Below, piece after piece: positions 14,837 to 23,100 of a stretch of DNA of 48,867 nucleotides. Source of the stretch: Oscillospiraceae bacterium (lineage in GTDB: Bacteria > Bacillota > Clostridia > Oscillospirales > Acutalibacteraceae); the NCBI GenBank assembly GCA_015065615.1, contig SVPY01000019.1:1-48867 (forward strand), in the 5' to 3' direction. Position 1 is the stretch's first letter. The number at the start of each line of letters is the position of its first letter. The translations under genes and the position numbers were made by a program. The notes under the pieces were generated by a model. That model was not told where the DNA came from and did not search any database. It saw only the letters and a list, made by a program, of their open reading frames with translations.

Positions 14837-15667
14837 TTATTCATATTTTTCTGCTTTTTCCAGAAGCCACTTTATAACGGAATTGTCATTATGATGACCG
14901 ATTACTTCAGTGGCTATGTTTTTTAAGTTTTCGTCGGCGTTTTCTACTGCATAGCATTCGTCGGAGGCTTTAAAAAGCTCAATATCGTTTACGCCGTCGC
15001 CAAATGAAACGATTTTATCACAGCCAAGCAGATTTTTAAGCTGAAGAGCGGCCTGTGCCTTGCTGGCGTTTTGGGGTAAAAATTCAAGCCACCAATCCTT
15101 GGAATAAAAATCACGGTTTAAAATAAGGTGAAATTTATCCTTATACTTTTCAAAAAACGGCAGAAGTTTTTCTTTTTCGTTTATGGCGGTTATATAGTAG
15201 CGCTTGCCCTGAAGCATTTCACTTTCGCTTTGCACGGCTTTTCTTCTGGGGTCATTTAACCTTTCCTCTACAAAAGGCAAAGTGAACTTATCAAGGCGGC
15301 TTTCCGCGTAGAGAAATTTTTCCTCGTCTTCAATAAGTGTGTAGACCATAGGCAGAATTCCGTCATCCAGAAGCTCTTTTACGGCGTTTTCGGAATCTTT
15401 TACAGGCAGAAGATTTTCAATTATTCTCTTATTCTTTACGGCGTCCACTAAAAATGAGCCGTTATGAAGCACCATTGGGATGTTAATTTTTACATCGCCT
15501 ATAACTTTTCTGGTTGAAACAAGGCTTCTTGCTGTGGCAAAAGTAAAATTTATACCTTTTTCCTGCAATATTTTAATGCCGTTGGCGGTAAAAGAGGTAA
15601 ATTTCTGCTCGCTTGAAAGCAAGGTGCCGTCTAAATCCGATATAAATAAAGTTTTTCTTTTAATCAT
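14837..15667 (-). CDS. Cof-type HAD family hydrolase
   Basis: A 276-residue HAD phosphatase with a C2-type cap, expected to dephosphorylate a sugar phosphate, FMN or similar metabolite. Motif I DLDGTLL (catalytic Asp pair), the motif II region FTFATARSL, and motif IV FGDGVNDIELF are all intact. I chose ATG 15667, which overlaps the end of the esterase gene by 8 bases, implying translational coupling. The upstream in-frame ATG at 15706 lies further inside the esterase and adds a non-conserved extension. Confidence 0.88.
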   Translation of the reverse strand: MIKRKTLFISDLDGTLLSSEQKFTSFTANGIKILQEKGINFTFATARSLVSTRKVIGDVKINIPMVLHNGSFLVDAVKNKRIIENLLPVKDSENAVKELLDDGILPMVYTLIEDEEKFLYAESRLDKFTLPFVEERLNDPRRKAVQSESEMLQGKRYYITAINEKEKLLPFFEKYKDKFHLILNRDFYSKDWWLEFLPQNASKAQAALQLKNLLGCDKIVSFGDGVNDIELFKASDECYAVENADENLKNIATEVIGHHNDNSVIKWLLEKAEKYE

Positions 15668-17039
15668 AGTAGTCGTGAGGGTAGGGGAAGTTTTCAGGTA
15701 ATTCACCGTAAACTTCGATTTTTCGCTTGTAAATACCTTTTTCGGTACCTACAACTATAAAACTTTTGTTTTCTTCGGTTAATACTTCTATGTTTTTCGG
15801 AATAAGATTTTCGGGCAGAGGTGCGATAGCGTCGCTGAGTCCCCATGCTCTTATTGCCTGAATGCCAATTTCTGTAGCGGCGAAAAGTCTGTCGTGATTA
15901 TCGATAGCTATATCACTTGCACCTGCGAAAAGGAAATCGGTGTGTCTGTGAATATGTGAGTGGATAAGTTCACCCTTCAATTCACCGTTATCAAGTATGC
16001 TTAAAGTATAAACACAGGGGAGGTTTTTGCCTGCAATATAAAGCTTCCAACCGTCTTTAGAAAGTGCGATAGCATCAATATTATTTTTAAAGGTGTAAGC
16101 TTCGGACTTTTCGCCATCTTTAACTTTGTAAATTTTATTGCCGCAAACGGTATAGGTAAAGCCGTTTCCTTTTATGAAAATTTCTTTTTTAGAGCTGAAT
16201 TCAAATGAATCAATTTTCTGCCAAGCTTCGCCTTTTGTAAACACTTTATCAAAGCGAGGGGAGTTAGCGTTGGGGGTGATGGGAGTTTCATAATCTTTCC
16301 AAATAAATTCGAAAACTTCCATAAGGGTATAGACGTGCTTATAGCGGCTGCAATGACCTTCGTCGGGGTAGTAACGGAGGTTACAATCGTAATTAGCGAA
16401 TTTTAAAGCTCTGTGAGCAGCATCGGCAACAGTAAAGGAGGAGCCAAAATAATCGTCGGGTTCGTTTTCTGAAAATTCGGACCAAACTCTTATGGGCTTT
16501 GTTTCACATTTTCTTATTAAAGCGGTGATCTCAAGACCGTTGTTCATAGAAAGGAAGCTGGGACTACTCATATAAACGCGCCTGAAATAATCTGTTCTGA
16601 ACCAAGCGGCGTTAAAAGCGGAAATGCCGCCTGAAGAGCCGCCCATTATCATATGCATATCGGGGGAAGCGGAGATTTTTAAATTATATTTTTCTATAAC
16701 GTGGGGGAGAATTTCGTCGCAGAGAAAATCGGGGTAGCGATTACCGAAAATATCGTAGTTATCGCAGCGCATACCGCGGTCGAAACCACCTTCCAAGGTA
16801 GCTTTTACATTTCCGGAATTGATACCGATAAACACGGATGCAGGCATAGTACCTTTTATAAAAGAAAGCTCCATTGCTTCTCTTGCGGCTTTATTATCGC
16901 CGTCGTGGTCAACTATTAAGGCTAAATTTTCTTTACCCTCGGCAAATTCGGGAATATAAAGGGTGTATGTGCTATTCATTCCGTATTTTAAATTTTCACT
17001 GCAGTAAGAATCTTCAATAAGTCTGCCTTTAAGTTCCAT
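15660..17039 (-). CDS. Esterase-fold hydrolase with C-terminal beta-propeller-like domain
   Basis: A 459-residue protein without a signal peptide. Residues 1 to about 255 are an esterase-D/enterochelin-esterase-like alpha/beta hydrolase: the nucleophile elbow GSSGG is at 134-138 (Ser136) and the likely catalytic histidine is in YPDEGHCSRY. Residues about 265-459 contain repeated strands (IDAIALSKDGWKLYIAG, ASDIAIDNHDRLFAATEIG, KSFIVVGTEKGIYKRKI) resembling SMP-30/gluconolactonase propeller blades, though with fewer blades than a full propeller. The pairing suggests an enzyme on sugar esters or lactones. ATG 17039 follows AGGAGG. It lies between a GNAT and a phosphatase in the operon. Confidence 0.7.
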   Translation of the reverse strand: MELKGRLIEDSYCSENLKYGMNSTYTLYIPEFAEGKENLALIVDHDGDNKAAREAMELSFIKGTMPASVFIGINSGNVKATLEGGFDRGMRCDNYDIFGNRYPDFLCDEILPHVIEKYNLKISASPDMHMIMGGSSGGISAFNAAWFRTDYFRRVYMSSPSFLSMNNGLEITALIRKCETKPIRVWSEFSENEPDDYFGSSFTVADAAHRALKFANYDCNLRYYPDEGHCSRYKHVYTLMEVFEFIWKDYETPITPNANSPRFDKVFTKGEAWQKIDSFEFSSKKEIFIKGNGFTYTVCGNKIYKVKDGEKSEAYTFKNNIDAIALSKDGWKLYIAGKNLPCVYTLSILDNGELKGELIHSHIHRHTDFLFAGASDIAIDNHDRLFAATEIGIQAIRAWGLSDAIAPLPENLIPKNIEVLTEENKSFIVVGTEKGIYKRKIEVYGELPENFPYPHDYYD

Positions 17040-17053
17040 ATAAAACCTCCTGG

Positions 17054-17539
17054 TTATAAATCCTTTAAATATAACACATCGCAAGCAAAGTGACCTGTGT
17101 TTGATATAGGTTCATAAATTCTGTAAAAATCGTATTTTTCATAAAATTTATGGGCGGCTACCATATTACTGAAAGTTTCAAGATAACATTTTTCGTACTG
17201 CGTTTTTGCAAATGCCAGCGCTTTTTTAATTAAACCGTGGGCAACACCCTTACCCCTCGCTTCTTTTATGCAGTACATTTTCTGAAGCTCACAAATTTTA
17301 TCGGTGTTATCAAGAGGTCCGATACCTACACCGCCTAAAATTCTGCCGTTTTCACTTTCTGCCACCCAGTATTTTCTATCCGGCTTATTATAAATTTCCG
17401 AAAATCTGCCTAAATCGGGGTCAGACCAGGCACAGCCTTCTTTTACGCCGTCAAATTCAATAAGGCAGGTTCTTATAATATTTTCAATTTCTTTATTATC
17501 GCGGAATTCAATTTCACGGATTTTGTATTTAAGCTCCAT
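17054..17539 (-). CDS. GNAT family N-acetyltransferase
   Basis: A 161-residue acetyltransferase. The acetyl-CoA-binding segment is LQKMYCIKEARGKGVAHGLI, followed by CYLETFSNMVAAHKFYEKYDF, both standard for small GNAT enzymes. ATG 17539 has GCAGGT upstream. It is 14 bases from the esterase start and 22 from the membrane-protein gene. Substrate unknown. Confidence 0.88.
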   Translation of the reverse strand: MELKYKIREIEFRDNKEIENIIRTCLIEFDGVKEGCAWSDPDLGRFSEIYNKPDRKYWVAESENGRILGGVGIGPLDNTDKICELQKMYCIKEARGKGVAHGLIKKALAFAKTQYEKCYLETFSNMVAAHKFYEKYDFYRIYEPISNTGHFACDVLYLKDL

Positions 17540-17561
17540 AATTACCTGCTTTTATTGTTAA

Positions 17562-18797
17562 TTAATCTTTACGGTATTTAATTGAATTGAAAAGAGAGTT
17601 TGTGTACTTAGCTTTATAATAACGGTACCAGGTATCGCTCCATTTACTGAAAACTTTTTTGCATTCGTCTATATTTTTAATGTAGATTGAATCAAGTTTA
17701 CGGTAATTGCTGTCTGATGAAATTTCCACTATGCGATTACGGGCTTCACTGTAACGTGCCTTTAATTCTTTTATACTGATCAGGTTCTTTTTTACATTAA
17801 GTTTTTCTTTAAGAAATGAGTTAAGTCCCAAAGCTAAAGCTATAATTATGGCAGCAACTACAAAACGAGCAATTATATTAAAAGGAGAAGGGATGAAATT
17901 CAGTATATTCCAGAAAAAGGCACACAACAATGTGGGTAAAAGGATGATTATTGAAATAACTTGTACTATTTCATTATTTAGCTTACCGCCGAACTGCAAA
18001 ATATATTGCATGAGAGTAAGGCTTTCATACCCTTGTTTGCCGCTTAGACTCCAGTATAGGATTGCGAGTGCGTTTATAATAATCAGGACGGCAGGGATTA
18101 ATGCAATTGTTTTTTTAAAATTATTTGCGCGTATTTCTTTTACAGACTCGTGGTGGTACTTTATAGTAATATTATGGCTAGAAAGCTCGCTTTCCATTTT
18201 TGCAAGCTCTTCGTTTTCAGTAGGTAAATAATTGGTAGGGTTTTCAAAACCGTCATCTGCTTTTGATATGTCAACGTAGGTGTTGGTTGTTATTTCAATA
18301 GTATTTCTGAACTTGTGCTCAGAAGTGAAGGTTTCGGTTTTAGATACGTATTGGGAATAAAAGTAATTATAATCGAAGTAAATGTAATTTCTTGAATCGT
18401 ACTGCAAAGAATCATCTTCACTTGAAGTATGCCTCTGCAATTTATGTATTGGTACTGTATAGGGATAAGGCCAACTATCTATTTCACCATTGTGGGAGAG
18501 AAGATAATCGTTGAGTTTTCTGGAAACATATGACTTGATGCGGCGGTGAGAGCTGTTTATACCTTCAATATCTGATGGTTCATACTCTTTTTCCCTTTCA
18601 ATTGCGCAATTTTCGTAGTAGTAAAAAGTGAAGGCAAAACCTATTTTTTTAGAATCAGCATAGCCTATAAGTAAATTGTATCTTTCGTCGTCGCTTAATT
18701 TGGAAACGTTATCTGTTTCTTTATATACTTCATCAAGGATATTTTTGCAATAAAAGATATCGACAAATTCAGGGGGATTAGGTAGTTTTAATTCCAT
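17562..18797 (-). CDS. Hypothetical membrane protein
   Basis: A 411-residue protein I do not recognise. Residues 1-230 are polar, with many tyrosines and aromatic residues. Three hydrophobic helices follow at about 232-252, 283-305 and 315-337, then a basic, helical 75-residue tail. There is no signal peptide. The large N-terminal region is therefore probably cytoplasmic or attached to the membrane from one side. ATG 18797 follows AAGGAG. It sits between a thioesterase and a GNAT gene with short gaps, so it is co-transcribed, but the context does not point to a function. Confidence 0.7.
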   Translation of the reverse strand: MELKLPNPPEFVDIFYCKNILDEVYKETDNVSKLSDDERYNLLIGYADSKKIGFAFTFYYYENCAIEREKEYEPSDIEGINSSHRRIKSYVSRKLNDYLLSHNGEIDSWPYPYTVPIHKLQRHTSSEDDSLQYDSRNYIYFDYNYFYSQYVSKTETFTSEHKFRNTIEITTNTYVDISKADDGFENPTNYLPTENEELAKMESELSSHNITIKYHHESVKEIRANNFKKTIALIPAVLIIINALAILYWSLSGKQGYESLTLMQYILQFGGKLNNEIVQVISIIILLPTLLCAFFWNILNFIPSPFNIIARFVVAAIIIALALGLNSFLKEKLNVKKNLISIKELKARYSEARNRIVEISSDSNYRKLDSIYIKNIDECKKVFSKWSDTWYRYYKAKYTNSLFNSIKYRKD

Positions 18798-18808
18798 GTT
18801 AATTCTCC

Positions 18809-19537
18809 TTAATTAAAAATAAATCTTGCTTCTACTGCTACGCTGCCGTTTTCGTGGAGTACGCCTATATCAAAGCCGTTTTCATAGGGTCGTTTACAAA
18901 TTGTAAGAACTTCTCCCTCGAAGCTCTGGGATTTAAAGAGAACGTCTATTTCTTTAAAATTCATTTTGCCAAGCTCTTCTGTAGTAAATGCGCCAAAAAT
19001 CATTTTAACGTAGGCTACGTTATTCATATGGTGGCTTGTATCTATATCGGTTGAACGAATCTTGTATTTTTCAAGGATTTCTGCAGAGCCGAAATCATCA
19101 CTCATACGGGTAAAAGGTTTATCGGCTACTTTATCCTCACGATGGATTATTTCATTATTATATACTTCAGAAAGTTTTGTAAGCTTCTGGCTTTCCACGT
19201 TGATAATAGCCCATTCACTTTTGCCTTCAATTAAAATTTCACCGTCTTTTGAAATAGTGTAATAGCGGTTACAGCGCACGTTTCCCGGCTTTTCTGGCCA
19301 GGTTTCAAGCTCAACTTCATCCATAAATTTGGGGAGCTTATGAAAAACAACTTTTGTTTTTGAAGTAAGCCAAATGCAGCCTTTTTTCATAAGGTCATCG
19401 GCACCAAGCTTAATGGCGGTGCCGTGCTCTGTGGCTAAATCCATAAATAAGTTAAAAACAGCGGGTATGCTTATTTGACCTCTATCATCGCAGGTACTTG
19501 TAAATATTTTTTGAGATTTCTTAAGAAAATTTTCCAT
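18809..19537 (-). CDS. Acyl-ACP thioesterase (FatA/FatB-like)
   Basis: A 242-residue double hot-dog protein that would release fatty acids from acyl carrier protein. Matching features are AVFNLFMDLATEHGTAIKLG, GCIWLTSKTKVVFHKLPKFMDEVELETWPEKP (strongly conserved), and in the second half STDIDTSHHMNNVAYVKM, with the catalytic-site asparagine and histidine. ATG 19537 is preferred over the ATG at 19567 because AAAAGGAAAAAG precedes it and the longer form would overlap the peptidase gene. In anaerobic Firmicutes these enzymes are often linked to membrane lipid adjustment or fatty-acid release. Confidence 0.85.
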   Translation of the reverse strand: MENFLKKSQKIFTSTCDDRGQISIPAVFNLFMDLATEHGTAIKLGADDLMKKGCIWLTSKTKVVFHKLPKFMDEVELETWPEKPGNVRCNRYYTISKDGEILIEGKSEWAIINVESQKLTKLSEVYNNEIIHREDKVADKPFTRMSDDFGSAEILEKYKIRSTDIDTSHHMNNVAYVKMIFGAFTTEELGKMNFKEIDVLFKSQSFEGEVLTICKRPYENGFDIGVLHENGSVAVEARFIFN

Positions 19538-19550
19538 ATTCTTTTTCCTT

Positions 19551-20498
19551 TTAAACGTTTTCTGCAAATTTTTTTGCGCAGTCGCTTATAAACTCGATGT
19601 TACCGTTATCGGCTTCGGTATCTTTTGCAGTATGTATATTGGGAGTATAGAAAATGCCGTTTTTAGTATTTTTGCAGGCAACAACCGCTACCCCCATGGG
19701 GAAACTTGCATGGTCTGAATTACATACGCTGCCCTTTTTAGGAAATAAATAGGTTTTAAATATGTCGTTTCCCGTAAAGCTTTCTTTCATAATTTCGCTT
19801 TCGGCAGTATTTTCTGCTTTTTTATTAAATAAAACGAGAATATTTTTGCCGTTACCCACGCAGTCGAAATTGATTACAAGTTTTTCTTCCATAAAATCCT
19901 TGTGATCTTTATAGTAAGCTTTTGAGCCAAGCTTGCCTTTTTCTTCATTGTCAAAAAAGATAAAAGCGGCGGTTTCTTTTTCTTCGCTACTGAGTTTTGC
20001 CATTATAGAAAGTAAAACCGCAGAGCCCGAAGTATTATCGTTATAATTATTCTTATTTTTGAAAGCAAAGTAAAGAAGGTAGAATAATCCAAAATAAAGG
20101 AATAAAAATATAAATTCAAAGGTAATTATATTGGCACTTGCGTTACTTTCACTGCTGAAAAAGTAATCGGAAATAAGCATAGCAGGAATATACGAGCATA
20201 AAAGCATTAAGGTAACAGGAATAAACTGATAGAGGAAAAAGAGAAGCTTATTTCTCGGCAGCATTAAATTTGGGAAAAGGGCAGAGGCAGGGGTATCAAA
20301 ATGAGCGCAGAATACCACCTTTGCTTTCTCAGGGTTACCGATAACTATATTATCGTTTTTATTATCGGAAGTTTTTTCCGTTTTAGCTTCATAATCAAGC
20401 TTTTCTGCCTCGCTTAAAACGTATTTGCGGAAATTTTCCTTCTCATCATTACATTTTCTTGTAGGATGATTTTTAATTAAATATTCAAGGTAGTTCAT
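19551..20498 (-). CDS. M28 family zinc aminopeptidase-like membrane protein
   Basis: A 315-residue peptidase of the M28 family. Metal-ligand segments are all present: AHFDT (His, Asp), NDNTSGSAVLL (bridging Asp), FDNEEKGKLGS (catalytic and ligand Glu), FDCVGNG (Asp) and IHTAKDTEA (His). Unusually, residues about 84-145, between the first two ligand segments, contain two hydrophobic helices with a short loop. The enzyme is thus anchored in the membrane from within its catalytic domain, a layout seen in other Clostridium M28 proteins. Physiological substrate unknown. It is co-transcribed with the thioesterase, 13 bases away. Confidence 0.82.
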   Translation of the reverse strand: MNYLEYLIKNHPTRKCNDEKENFRKYVLSEAEKLDYEAKTEKTSDNKNDNIVIGNPEKAKVVFCAHFDTPASALFPNLMLPRNKLLFFLYQFIPVTLMLLCSYIPAMLISDYFFSSESNASANIITFEFIFLFLYFGLFYLLYFAFKNKNNYNDNTSGSAVLLSIMAKLSSEEKETAAFIFFDNEEKGKLGSKAYYKDHKDFMEEKLVINFDCVGNGKNILVLFNKKAENTAESEIMKESFTGNDIFKTYLFPKKGSVCNSDHASFPMGVAVVACKNTKNGIFYTPNIHTAKDTEADNGNIEFISDCAKKFAENV

Positions 20499-20560
20499 TT
20501 CTTGTAACCTTAGTTCCTTTTTCTGTTTTTTAAGCTTTTATTATGCTCTTTGCTTTGAAT

Positions 20561-21958
20561 TTATATCACGTTTGCTTGTCTATCAAGCAAACAGACGGTT
20601 TCCACATGGCTTGTGCCGGGGAAGAGGTCAAAGGCTTTTACTTTTTTTGTTAAGTAACCCTTTTCGCTGAATATCTTTAAATCTCTGCCAAGGGTAGCGG
20701 GGTCGCAGGAGACATATACCACACGCTTGGGGGACATCTTACTTACGGTATCTATCAAAGTGCTGTCAAGACCCTTTCTCGGCGGGTCAACTATAATTAC
20801 GTCGGGCTTTTCGCCGCGGTCGGAAAGGATTTTTGCAGCGTCGGAAGCATCTCCGCAGATGAATTCGGCGTTTTCTATGCCGTTTTCTTTTGCGTTTTTC
20901 TTAGCGTTTTCTATTGCGTCGGGAATAATTTCCACGCCTATTAACTTATTGGTTTCATTTATAAGTGAGAGGCCGATGGTGCCTGCACCGCAGTAGAGGT
21001 CTAAAAGAGTTTCGTTTTCCTTTAAATCGGCGTATTCCTTTGCTTTGTTATAGAGCTTTTCCGCCTGTTTTCTGTTTACCTGATAGAAAGAAAGAGGGGA
21101 GATGTTAAAAACTCTGCCGCATAAAATATCCTTTATGTGTTCTTCACCAAAAATAATTCTCTCTTTTGTGCCTAAAATTACGTTGGTTTTTTCTTTATTT
21201 ATATTTAAAACGAAGCTTTTGATTTCAGGTATATTCATTTTAAGCATACCTGCAAGCTTATCAAGGTTTTTAACTTTATCGCCGTTAATGACGAGGCAGA
21301 AAAGTATGTCGCCTGTTTTTTCGCCTACTCTGAGATAAAGGTGGCGCAGCACACCCTTGTGGGTTTCCTCGTTATATACACTGTCGCCAAACTGCTCATA
21401 CCAATCGCGGAAAACATCAATAATAGAGTTAAAAATTTCGGGATGGAGAAGGCATTTTTTATTATCTACGATTCTGTGGCTGTGCTTTGCGTAGTAGCCC
21501 ATTATAAGCTTATTGTTTTTATCAAGCCCCAGAGGTATCTGTGCTTTGTTGCGGTAATTGTATCTCGTACCGCCCTCAATGCCCTCGAATTCTATTGAAC
21601 CGTCAGCGAAACTGAAGCCGCCGATTCTTTCAATGCAGTCTTTTACTCTTTCGGCTTTAATATTATTTTCGCTTTCGGGGGAGATATGGCGGTAAACACA
21701 GCCGCCGCACTGATTAAAATAGGGGCAATCTACGGGTACTCTATCTTTACTTTCGCTGAGCATTTTTGAAATAATACCGAAAGCAAAATTTTTCTGAAGC
21801 TTAACTATTTTAACCTCAATTTCATCGCCGACTGCAGTAAGGGGTACGAATATGACAACACCCTCGTGTTTGCCTATACCCATGCCGTCGCTGCCCATTG
21901 CTTCTATTTTTAATTTAAAAGTATCGTTTTTCTTAAAAGGGAGCATTTTTTCTACCAT
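20561..21958 (-). CDS. rlmD: 23S rRNA (uracil-5-)-methyltransferase, RlmD/RumA family
   Basis: A 465-residue SAM-dependent RNA methyltransferase that places a 5-methyl group on a uridine of 23S rRNA. A TRAM-like RNA-binding domain occupies about residues 8-65 (AMGSDGMGIGKHEGVVIFVP). It is followed by an Fe-S cluster motif CPYFNQCGGC (C78, C84, C87) and a later cysteine in KKCLLH. The SAM-binding motif is LLDLYCGAGTIGLSL, and VDPPRKG and VYVSCDPATLGRDL supply the catalytic cysteine. In Firmicutes the family includes single enzymes that modify two sites (RlmCD), so the exact target is not certain. Start ATG 21958; an alternative ATG lies four codons later. Confidence 0.9.
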   Translation of the reverse strand: MVEKMLPFKKNDTFKLKIEAMGSDGMGIGKHEGVVIFVPLTAVGDEIEVKIVKLQKNFAFGIISKMLSESKDRVPVDCPYFNQCGGCVYRHISPESENNIKAERVKDCIERIGGFSFADGSIEFEGIEGGTRYNYRNKAQIPLGLDKNNKLIMGYYAKHSHRIVDNKKCLLHPEIFNSIIDVFRDWYEQFGDSVYNEETHKGVLRHLYLRVGEKTGDILFCLVINGDKVKNLDKLAGMLKMNIPEIKSFVLNINKEKTNVILGTKERIIFGEEHIKDILCGRVFNISPLSFYQVNRKQAEKLYNKAKEYADLKENETLLDLYCGAGTIGLSLINETNKLIGVEIIPDAIENAKKNAKENGIENAEFICGDASDAAKILSDRGEKPDVIIVDPPRKGLDSTLIDTVSKMSPKRVVYVSCDPATLGRDLKIFSEKGYLTKKVKAFDLFPGTSHVETVCLLDRQANVI

Positions 21959-21980
21959 GCTTTCTCGAATTTCTCGTTTA

Positions 21981-22937
21981 TTATAATCCGTTAACTACGT
22001 TTCTGGGTTTTCCTTCAATAAATGCGCCGATATTACCTGCAACAACTTCAACAAGTCTCATTCTTGCATCGCGGCTTGCCCAGGCTATATGGGAAGTGAA
22101 TACCGTGTTTTTAGCTTTAAGTAAAGCGTCGCTTTCAAGGGGAGGTTCGTGAGTCATAACGTCGGTGCCGTAGCCCGCCACTCTGCCTTCGTTTAAAGCT
22201 TCTGCCAAAGCTTCTTCATCCACCACTGCGCCTCTTGCCGTGTTTATAATTAAAGCGGTGTTTTTCATTAAAGCGATTTTTTCACGGCTGATTAAACCTC
22301 TTGTATTTTCGTTTAAAGCGCAATGAAGGGAGATGACGTCGCTTCTTTTCATAAGCTCGTCAAGGGAAACAAACTCCACGCTGTCTTGGTTTTCTCTTTT
22401 GGTTCTTGTGTAAACTATTATTTTCATACCGAGAGCTTTTGCCATATTTGCAACGGTTTTGCCTATATTGCCGTAGCCCACGATGCCCAAAGTTTTGCCG
22501 TATAATTCAAAGAAAGGAACAACTGTGGAGGAGTGAACGATGCTTTCGTCCCACTTGCCTGCTTTTATCATTTCGCTGTGGTGCTCAACGTGGTTGCAAA
22601 GCGCCATTAAAAGAGCAAATGCATGCTGTGCAACTGTCTCAATACAGTAAACAGGCACGTTGCATACGGGGATGTTTTTCTCTCTTGTAACCTCTAAATC
22701 GATGCTATTATAGCCCGTAGCCAATGCTGCCACAAGCTTTAAATTGGGAAGATTATTTACTACTTCCCTTGATAAATTTATTCTGTTCATTACTATTACG
22801 TCGGCATCTTTTGCTCTTTCAATAACAAGCTCTGAAGGAGTATTATAGTAAACTGTAGTTTCGCCGTACTTCTCGATAGGTGCCCAACTGATGTCGCCGG
22901 GGTTAGTGCTGCCGCCGTCAAGTATGCAAATTTTCAT
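21981..22937 (-). CDS. D-2-hydroxyacid dehydrogenase
   Basis: A 318-residue NAD-dependent D-isomer 2-hydroxyacid dehydrogenase, converting a 2-oxoacid and its D-2-hydroxyacid. The Rossmann motif is GIVGYGNIGKTVANMAK. The catalytic triad is in INTARGAVVDEEAL (Arg), DVMTHEPP (Glu) and TSHIAWAS (His). Overall length and the FFELYGKTLGI segment resemble hydroxypyruvate/glycerate dehydrogenases; the substrate is a guess. It is first in the leftward operon, with the promoter at 22983-23011, and diverges from an aldo/keto reductase gene. Confidence 0.88.
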   Translation of the reverse strand: MKICILDGGSTNPGDISWAPIEKYGETTVYYNTPSELVIERAKDADVIVMNRINLSREVVNNLPNLKLVAALATGYNSIDLEVTREKNIPVCNVPVYCIETVAQHAFALLMALCNHVEHHSEMIKAGKWDESIVHSSTVVPFFELYGKTLGIVGYGNIGKTVANMAKALGMKIIVYTRTKRENQDSVEFVSLDELMKRSDVISLHCALNENTRGLISREKIALMKNTALIINTARGAVVDEEALAEALNEGRVAGYGTDVMTHEPPLESDALLKAKNTVFTSHIAWASRDARMRLVEVVAGNIGAFIEGKPRNVVNGL

Positions 22938-22982
22938 ATTCTTATTCTGCTTCCTTTCTTAAATAAACACTTATTCAAAATA

Positions 22983-23011
22983 ATTATATCAAAAAGCTTC
23001 AGAGTTTTCAA
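22983..23011 (-). promoter_or_regulatory. Strong sigma-A promoter of the leftward operon
   Basis: On the minus strand TTGAAA (23006-23011), 17 bases, TATAAT (22983-22988). The nine genes below it are separated by at most 62 bases, or overlap, so this may be their only promoter. Confidence 0.8.
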
Positions 23012-23034
23012 TATTTTAAGAAGCTTCTTTACAC

Positions 23035-23063
23035 TTGATTATTTCTTTTCTTTGTGCGATAAT
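23035..23063 (+). promoter_or_regulatory. Promoter of the aldo/keto reductase gene
   Basis: TTGATT (23035-23040), 17 bases, GATAAT (23058-23063) with a TG one base before the -10 box. It is back to back with the leftward operon promoter. Confidence 0.6.
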
Positions 23064-23100
23064 ATAGAAGTAAAAGTATATGGAAAGTGAAGGTAAGGAA

